Assembly (NCBI RefSeq): GCF_037940415.1
Contig: NZ_CP149798.1
Coordinates: forward strand, 5,241,001 to 5,305,000
Direction of reading: 5' to 3'
From: Streptomyces sp. f51
Lineage (GTDB): Bacteria > Actinomycetota > Actinomycetes > Streptomycetales > Streptomycetaceae
DNA: 64,000 bases
Shown: positions 59,443-64,000 of the stretch, piece after piece
How positions within the stretch are numbered: position 1 is the stretch's first letter
How the letters are laid out: every line of letters starts with the position of its first letter
The notes under the pieces: generated by a model
What the model was told of the DNA's origin: nothing
Databases searched by the model: none
The model's input: only the letters and a program-made list of their open reading frames with translations
Position numbers and translations under genes: made by a program

Positions 59443-60303
59443 ATGCCAGAAGCAGCTTCGGTACAGGCCGTACGGGCCACGATCGGCGACAGCGAGTTCG
59501 ACCGGGACACCGCCGTCACCCCGCGCGGGGCCGGCGTCTACGACGTCGACCTCTCCGCCGGGTGGACGATCATCACCGCCGTCAACGGCGGCTACCTCCT
59601 GGCCGTCCTCGGCCGCGCGCTCGCCGACGCCCTCCCGCACTCCGACCCGTTCACCGTTTCCGCGCACTATCTGACCGCGTCCCAGCCCGGTCCCGCGGTC
59701 GTCCGCACGGACGTCGTGCGCACCGGCCGGACGCTCTCGACCGGACAGGCGTCCCTCTTCCAGTACGACGACGAGGGCCGCGAGGTCGAGCGCATCCGCG
59801 TGCTCGCCTCGTACGGCGATCTCGACGCCCTGCCCGACGACGTGCGCACGACCGCGGTGCCGCCGGCGATCCCGCCCATGGACCAGTGCTTCGGTCCGCA
59901 GGACGCCCCCGCGCCCATCCCCGGCAGCTCGGCGATCACCGACCGGCTGTTCCTCAAGCTGGACCCGGCGACCCTCGGCTGGGCGCTCGGCGCTCCGTCC
60001 GGGAAGGGCGAGATGCGGTCGTGGTTCGGGCTCGCCGACGGCCGCGACGCCGATCCGCTCTCGCTGCTCCTCGCGGTCGACGCGCTGCCGCCGACGGCCT
60101 TCGAGATCGGCCTCTCCGGCTGGGTCCCGACCGTCGAGCTGACCGTGCACGTGCGCTGCCGCCCGGCGCCCGGCCCGCTGCGCGTCTCGATCACCACCCG
60201 CAATCTCGCCGGGGGCTTCCTGGAGGAGGACGCGGAGGTCTGGGACAGCGCCGACCGCCTGGTCGCCCAGTCCCGCCAGCTGGCCCGCGCCCGGCTCGCC
60301 TGA
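59443..60303 (+). CDS. Acyl-CoA thioesterase family protein (TesB-like)
   Basis: This 286-residue double hotdog protein has WTIITAVNGGYLLAVLGRAL in the first hotdog and VELTVHVRCRPAPGPLRVSITTRNLAGGFLEEDAEVWD in the second. This is typical of TesB-like thioesterase-family proteins of actinomycetes. ATG 59443 is preferred over ATG 59428; neither has an obvious ribosome binding site, so a leaderless transcript is possible. The gene is transcribed away from the esterase at 59282. Confidence 0.82.
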   Translation: MPEAASVQAVRATIGDSEFDRDTAVTPRGAGVYDVDLSAGWTIITAVNGGYLLAVLGRALADALPHSDPFTVSAHYLTASQPGPAVVRTDVVRTGRTLSTGQASLFQYDDEGREVERIRVLASYGDLDALPDDVRTTAVPPAIPPMDQCFGPQDAPAPIPGSSAITDRLFLKLDPATLGWALGAPSGKGEMRSWFGLADGRDADPLSLLLAVDALPPTAFEIGLSGWVPTVELTVHVRCRPAPGPLRVSITTRNLAGGFLEEDAEVWDSADRLVAQSRQLARARLA

Positions 60304-60325
60304 CGCCCGCGCGGTCCTCCGGCGG

Positions 60326-60359
60326 CGGGAGCGGCACAGGTCCGTCCGTGCCGCTCCCG
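60326..60359. terminator. 12-bp perfect bidirectional hairpin
   Basis: Arms 60326-60337 and 60348-60359 pair perfectly around a 10-base loop, between the convergent thioesterase and TIGR03086-type genes. Confidence 0.8.
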
Positions 60360-60424
60360 TCGTCCCGGTGCGCGCCCCTCGCGCCGGCGCCCCGTCCGGT
60401 GCCCGGGCACGGCGTCCCGAGCCG

Positions 60425-61015
60425 TCAGACGGTCACCAGCGGGCTGCGGCCCGTCCAGGCCGCCAGCCGTCCGTAGGCGTCGGCGTCCTCGGCTGCCGGC
60501 GTCACCGCGCCGAAGGGGAGTTCGGGGTCCTCGCGTCCCTCGTCGGGCAGTACCCGCTGGGCGATCATGAGCGCGAACTCGGCCAGTTCCGAGTCGAGTT
60601 CGAGGGGCCGGCCGAGCGCCTCCCAGAGGTCCCAGGTGTGCGTGACCGCCTCCATGACATAGCCGGCCAGCGCGATACGTCCGGTCGCCTCGCCCCAGGG
60701 CACCGTCACCGGGGCGTCCAGCCGCGCGTCGTCCGCCCAGGCCTCGCGGACCCGCGTCCCGACCTCGTCGTACGCGGCCTCCCAGCCGTCGTCCGGCACC
60801 CCGTCGGCGAACGGGCGCACCGCGAGGCCGTCGCCGCCCTCCCCGATCACGGCGATCCGGCGGGTTCCGCCGACCATGTGCGACAGCAGCAGCCGTACGT
60901 CGAACTCGGCGCACGGGGTGGGGCCGTCCAGCTGCTCCGGCCGGACGGCCGCGACGAGCGAGGCGATCTGGGCGGCGGCGCGGGCGTACAGGGGGCGGGG
61001 GTCCATGGCGTTCAT
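60425..61015 (-). CDS. TIGR03086 / maleylpyruvate isomerase-like (DinB-fold) protein
   Basis: This 196-residue protein has the mycothiol-dependent isomerase N-terminal fold. PTPCAEFDVRLLLSHMVGG contains the first metal-ligand His, and GYVMEAVTHTWDLWEALGRP the second His/Asp pair (about 120-140). Members bind a divalent metal and in some cases use mycothiol; the substrate here is unknown. ATG 61015 has AGAGGTAG upstream. It is divergent from the WYL regulator at 61119, which probably controls it. Confidence 0.85.
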   Translation of the reverse strand: MNAMDPRPLYARAAAQIASLVAAVRPEQLDGPTPCAEFDVRLLLSHMVGGTRRIAVIGEGGDGLAVRPFADGVPDDGWEAAYDEVGTRVREAWADDARLDAPVTVPWGEATGRIALAGYVMEAVTHTWDLWEALGRPLELDSELAEFALMIAQRVLPDEGREDPELPFGAVTPAAEDADAYGRLAAWTGRSPLVTV

Positions 61016-61118
61016 GACTACCTCTTCCGGGTCTCGGTGTGCTCCCACCCTCGGCGCATAACCTGACAGTTTCCGTCAGCATTTGCGGACGGTCCGCGCG
61101 GAGCGCGATCCTGGGCCC

Positions 61119-62081
61119 GTGAAGTCCGACCGGCTCCTGTCGATCCTGCTGCTGCTCCAGACCCGCGGCCGGGTCCCGGCGCACGAACTCGCCGACCGTC
61201 TTGAGGTGTCGGTGCGCACGATCTACCGGGACATCGAGGCCCTGTCCGCCTCCGGCGTCCCGGTCTACGCCGAACGCGGGCGGCACGGCGGGATCGAACT
61301 GCTCGCCGGATTCCGTACGGACGTCACGGGACTGACCGCGGACGAGTCCCGCTCGCTGTTCATCCTGGCCGCCCAGGGAGCCCACGCCGCCCTGGGTCTG
61401 GACGCCGCGCTCGGCTCGGCGCTGCGCAAGGTGATGGCCGCGCTGCCCGCGCCGTTCAGGCCCGCCGCCGAGGTCACCAGCCGCCGGGTCCTCGTCGACG
61501 CCACCCGCTGGAAGGGCGGCCCCCGGCGGGCCGCCGATCTGGACGTGTTGCAGGACGCCGTCTTCTCCGACCGCCGGCTGCGGCTGCGCTACCGCCACGG
61601 CGGCGACGCCGAACCGCGCACCTACACCGTCGATCCGTACGGCCTCGTCTCCAAGGCCGGGGTCTGGTACCTGGTCGCCGACCGGCGGGGTGAACCACGG
61701 CTGTTCCGTGCCGACCGGGTCCGCTCGGCGACCCTGCTGACCGACCCGGTCCGGCGCCGGCCAGGCGTCGAACTCGCCGACGCCTGGGAGGTGTTGCGCC
61801 GGCAGGTCGAGGAGCGGCCGGGGGGTGTCGAGGTCACCGTCCGGGTGCGCCGCTCCCGCCTGGACATGTTCGTACGCCTCCACGCGGCCTCCCTCGCCGA
61901 ACTGCCCGAGGACGAGGGCGCCGGCGAGTGGGTGACCGCGCGCCTCTCGCTCGGCTCGGTGCGCGAGACCCGCACGCTGCTGGCCTTCGGGGACGCGCTC
62001 GAGGTCCTCGCGCCGGCGGAGGCCCGGCGGGAGCTGGCGGCGACGGCCGCGGCCATCAGCGCGGTGTACGACGGGGGTTGA
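61119..62081 (+). CDS. WYL domain HTH transcriptional regulator
   Basis: This 320-residue regulator of the DeoR/YafY type has an N-terminal winged helix (RLLSILLLLQTRGRVPAHELADRLEVSVRTIYRDIEAL, about 4-41). A WYL domain follows (YTVDPYGLVSKAGVWYLVADRRGEPRLFRADRV), with a WCX-like C-terminus after it. GTG 61119 gives the usual start VKSDRLL; the frame from 61083 extends into the shared promoter. The 103-base divergent gap to the TIGR03086 gene is a typical operator arrangement for these regulators. Confidence 0.92.
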   Translation: MKSDRLLSILLLLQTRGRVPAHELADRLEVSVRTIYRDIEALSASGVPVYAERGRHGGIELLAGFRTDVTGLTADESRSLFILAAQGAHAALGLDAALGSALRKVMAALPAPFRPAAEVTSRRVLVDATRWKGGPRRAADLDVLQDAVFSDRRLRLRYRHGGDAEPRTYTVDPYGLVSKAGVWYLVADRRGEPRLFRADRVRSATLLTDPVRRRPGVELADAWEVLRRQVEERPGGVEVTVRVRRSRLDMFVRLHAASLAELPEDEGAGEWVTARLSLGSVRETRTLLAFGDALEVLAPAEARRELAATAAAISAVYDGG

Positions 62082-62216
62082 GCGCCCGGCGCCGGGCCGC
62101 GCCGCACAGCAAGACACAGCCTCGGCACAGCGCGGCCCTACGTGGATCTGGTCCGCTGTCTCCCGCTCGTCCGGCTCTCGTCGGCCGACCCACGTGACCT
62201 GACCGGGAGTTGCCCC

Positions 62217-62606
62217 ATGAACCGTCGTGCACGACTCGTTCCCCTCGTCGCCCTCCTCGCGCTCTCGCCCCTCCTCGCGGCCTGTGGCTCGGGCGGCTCG
62301 TCGTCCTCGGACGGCACCGGCTCCGGAGGGCGGAACTGCACCCGCCCGTCCGGGATGCCGAGCGGCGGGCCCGGCGGCCGTCCCGGCGGCGCCCCCACGG
62401 GCATGCCCTCGCGGTCCGGCACCCCCTCGGGCGTGCCCACCGGGAAGGCACCCTCCGGGTTCCCCTCGGGCATGCCGAGCGGCGCTCCCGGCGGTGGCAC
62501 GGGCGGTGGCACGGGCGGGGGCCAGGGCGGCGGCGAGGGCGGCTGCGGCGGCCCCAGCGGCGGCCAGACGGGCCAGAGCCAGGGCCAGGGCCAGGGCCAA
62601 GGCTGA
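62217..62606 (+). CDS. Small Gly/Pro-rich lipoprotein
   Basis: This 129-residue protein has a lipoprotein signal (MNRRARLVPLVALLALSPLLAAC, with Cys23 the lipid site). The mature part is low-complexity, rich in Gly, Pro, Ser and Met repeats (PSGMPSG, GAPGGG, GGGTGGG), and ends in a Gln-Gly series. It has two further Cys residues. Such a protein is likely unstructured on the cell surface; no function is known. GGGAG precedes ATG 62217. Confidence 0.75.
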   Translation: MNRRARLVPLVALLALSPLLAACGSGGSSSSDGTGSGGRNCTRPSGMPSGGPGGRPGGAPTGMPSRSGTPSGVPTGKAPSGFPSGMPSGAPGGGTGGGTGGGQGGGEGGCGGPSGGQTGQSQGQGQGQG

Positions 62607-62703
62607 GAGCCGGGCCCGGACAGGGCCGACCACCCCTGGGGCGTGGCCCGGCACGAGGCTCCTCGCGGTACAGCCCCGTGCCCGGGCCGGGCCGCCGCGG
62701 CGG

Positions 62704-63330
62704 TCAGCCGAGCCAGTGGTGGCGGCCGATGCTGATCAGCCGCATCTGACGGCTCGCGACCCCGGCCACCCGCTCGCGCTCCTCCTCGGAGCCGTCCAGC
62801 GCCTCCAGGAACGCCGAGGCGGCCATCAGCATGTGGTCGACGTACAGCCCCGCCAGCATCAGCAGATCGTCCCGGCTCCACCCCGCCGACTCGGGGTGCT
62901 CGGCCAGCGCGTCGCGGACCTCCTCGGCGAACCGGGCCAGCTGCTCGCGGATCGCGTCCCGCACCGGCTGGACCCCGCCGTGCCGCTCGCGCGCGATGAA
63001 GCGGACGTGCGCCGGGTGCGCCCCGACGTGGTGGGCGATCAGTTCCACGGCACGGCCGATGCGTTCGTCGCTGTCGCCGGCCGTGGACACGATGTCCTCG
63101 ATCATCGGGTGCAGGCTGCCGAGCGCCTCCTCGACCAGCGCCGCGCCGAGATCCGCCGTCGAGCGGAAGTGCCGGTAGAAGGCGGTCGGGGCGACTCCCA
63201 CGGCGCGGGTGACCTCCCGCAGCCCCAGGCTGCTCAGGCTCTGGTCCTCCAGGAGCCCCAACGCCGCGTCCAGCAGCGCCTGCCGGGTCTTCTGCTTCTG
63301 CGCCTGGCGGATGCCGAGAGTGTGACTCAT
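62704..63330 (-). CDS. TetR family transcriptional regulator
   Basis: This 208-residue repressor-type protein has a canonical N-terminal TetR helix-turn-helix (KTRQALLDAALGLLEDQSLSSLGLREVTRAVGVAPTAFYRHFRSTADL, about 14-62), followed by an all-helical ligand domain. It resembles FabR-like regulators of membrane lipid genes. ATG 63330 is divergent from the small membrane protein at 63516. A 9-bp inverted repeat in the divergent gap is a candidate operator. Confidence 0.93.
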   Translation of the reverse strand: MSHTLGIRQAQKQKTRQALLDAALGLLEDQSLSSLGLREVTRAVGVAPTAFYRHFRSTADLGAALVEEALGSLHPMIEDIVSTAGDSDERIGRAVELIAHHVGAHPAHVRFIARERHGGVQPVRDAIREQLARFAEEVRDALAEHPESAGWSRDDLLMLAGLYVDHMLMAASAFLEALDGSEEERERVAGVASRQMRLISIGRHHWLG

Positions 63331-63392
63331 GCCATGCAGTTAACAACTGTTCTCTGGAATTTTAAAGCCGTGGGGCACGCTAGACTCAAGAG

Positions 63393-63426
63393 TCAGTGAA
63401 CAAGTGTTACTACAACCGTTCACTGA
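63393..63426. promoter_or_regulatory. Inverted repeat, candidate operator of the TetR regulator
   Basis: TCAGTGAAC at 63393-63401 and GTTCACTGA at 63418-63426 are exact reverse complements separated by 16 bases, in the gap between the TetR gene and the small membrane protein gene. Position and symmetry suit a dimeric repressor site; the binding partner is inferred. Confidence 0.6.
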
Positions 63427-63515
63427 GTCGTCAAGTCCCGGAAACAACGGGCCCTCACCGTTGAGGTGCCGGACGTTCCAGGACCGGACTTCGAGACTTC
63501 TTCGAGAGGCATCCC

Positions 63516-63683
63516 ATGCTGTTCCTCGTCGCCGCACTCCTGCTGCTCGGCGTTGTGATGGGTTCCGTGGCGCACGCGCCGCTGACCGTCAGCCTCGCCG
63601 CCGCGGCCGTCATCGGCGTCTGGCTGATCGTCTTCGCGCTGCGCGAGCGCGGGGCCCGCCGGCGCCACTCCTCCGCCAACTGA
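63516..63683 (+). CDS. Small membrane protein, unknown
   Basis: This 55-residue protein, MLFLVAALLLLGVVMGSVAH and so on, has two predicted hydrophobic segments (about 1-16 and 21-42) and a basic C-terminus (RERGARRRHSSAN) expected to stay in the cytoplasm. ATG 63516 has GAGAGG upstream. It is divergent from the TetR gene and likely under its control. This type of hydrophobic miniprotein is common in Streptomyces; no function is known. Confidence 0.78.
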   Translation: MLFLVAALLLLGVVMGSVAHAPLTVSLAAAAVIGVWLIVFALRERGARRRHSSAN

Positions 63684-63760
63684 CCGTTGGTCCCGCACCA
63701 TTGCCGACCGGCCGTTGGTCCCACCCCGCACCGACTGACCGTTGGGAGCTGATTCACGTC

Positions 63761-64000
63761 ATGGAACTCACCACGCGAACCACCGGCACGACCCGCAGCA
63801 CCGGCACGACCCGTCCCGCCCGTGCCACCGGCACGCCCCGCACCACCGAGGCGGCCGCCGTGCGCCGGACCGGAGTCAAGGACGCGGACGGCATGGCCGT
63901 CGCCTCCTTCGTCCTCGGCCTGCTCGGCCTGCTCGTGCTGAACGTCTTCCTCGGCCCCGTCGCCATCGCCCTCGCCTCCGTCGCCCTCTGGCGCGGAACG
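63761..64000 (+). CDS. DUF4190-type membrane protein, partial
   Basis: The first 80 codons of a gene that continues past the window end. The N-terminus is Thr/Arg-rich with a repeated TTRSTGTT-like pattern. It is followed by GMAVASFVLGLLGLLVLNVFLGPVAIALASVALWRG, the two-helix pattern of DUF4190 proteins, where a GMAIASLVLG-type start is characteristic. It follows the 55-residue membrane protein after 77 bases that contain three copies of CCGTTGG. Confidence 0.7.
   Translation, partial: MELTTRTTGTTRSTGTTRPARATGTPRTTEAAAVRRTGVKDADGMAVASFVLGLLGLLVLNVFLGPVAIALASVALWRGT

Noticed and set aside
62217..62606. Gly-rich lipoprotein as a RiPP precursor
   Set aside because: It has a clear lipobox and no modifying enzymes nearby; a surface lipoprotein is the simpler reading.
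1..64000. Insertion sequences, prophage, tRNA or rRNA genes
   Set aside because: I saw no transposase, integrase, attachment-site duplication or structural RNA apart from the glycine riboswitch; no search tool was available to confirm absence.

Overview
The window reads as Streptomyces chromosome, or that of a close high-GC actinomycete. It is very GC-rich with strong third-position G/C bias, uses GTG and TTG starts freely, shows ATGA/GTGA translational coupling, and has rare TTA codons only in two regulators. It carries two adjacent specialised-metabolite loci followed by ordinary housekeeping genes. All calls come from reading the sequence and from family knowledge; no database search was run.

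Region 1 (about 1-21.2 kb) is an unfamiliar biosynthetic locus. A rightward operon (2296-7400) encodes an M29/NicX-like metalloprotein, an 18-residue peptide with a consensus ribosome binding site and a hairpin directly behind it, a second M29/NicX-like paralogue that has lost most metal ligands, a haem-oxygenase-like diiron protein, a GNAT-like protein and a DUF2817 carboxypeptidase-like protein. A leftward group holds two ATP-grasp ligases, an MFS exporter, an M20 peptidase and a SAM methyltransferase. A second rightward group encodes an Fe-type alcohol dehydrogenase, an aldehyde dehydrogenase, a LuxR-type regulator, a GlxA/AraC-type regulator, an aspartate-semialdehyde dehydrogenase and an aspartate kinase without a recognisable ACT domain. 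At the left edge lie an alanine-dehydrogenase/carboxyethylornithine-synthase-like enzyme and a GH25 lysozyme. I infer a small amino-acid or peptide product fed by aspartate semialdehyde, possibly built on or from the 18-mer.

Region 2 (about 21.6-36.4 kb) is a phenazine cluster. phzB, C, D, E, F and G run leftward, with a 117-residue protein between phzE and phzF, and are followed by EhpF-like and EhpG-like carboxylate-activation/reduction genes and a GMC oxidoreductase. An FAD monooxygenase and an unrecognised protein run rightward. A TTA-containing Lrp/AsnC-type regulator sits on the left flank. A formyl-, hydroxymethyl- or carboxy-substituted phenazine is the likely product class. Perfect hairpins at 22718-22750 and 36363-36404 bound the block. 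An aldo/keto reductase, a small OB-fold-like protein and a flavodoxin-fold quinone reductase follow.

Region 3 (39-64 kb) is core genome. It has an acyl-CoA carboxylase beta chain with its epsilon subunit, and the serine/glycine block sdaA-glyA-gcvH-gcvT behind a tandem glycine riboswitch, with two SseB-like genes nearby. It continues with a P-loop protein, a secreted protein, a five-gene Dpp/Opp-type peptide ABC transporter, a secreted M1 peptidase, a TRIC-type channel, a membrane-anchored esterase, a thioesterase, a TIGR03086 protein divergent from a WYL regulator, a Gly/Pro-rich lipoprotein, a TetR regulator and two small membrane proteins, the last cut by the window edge.
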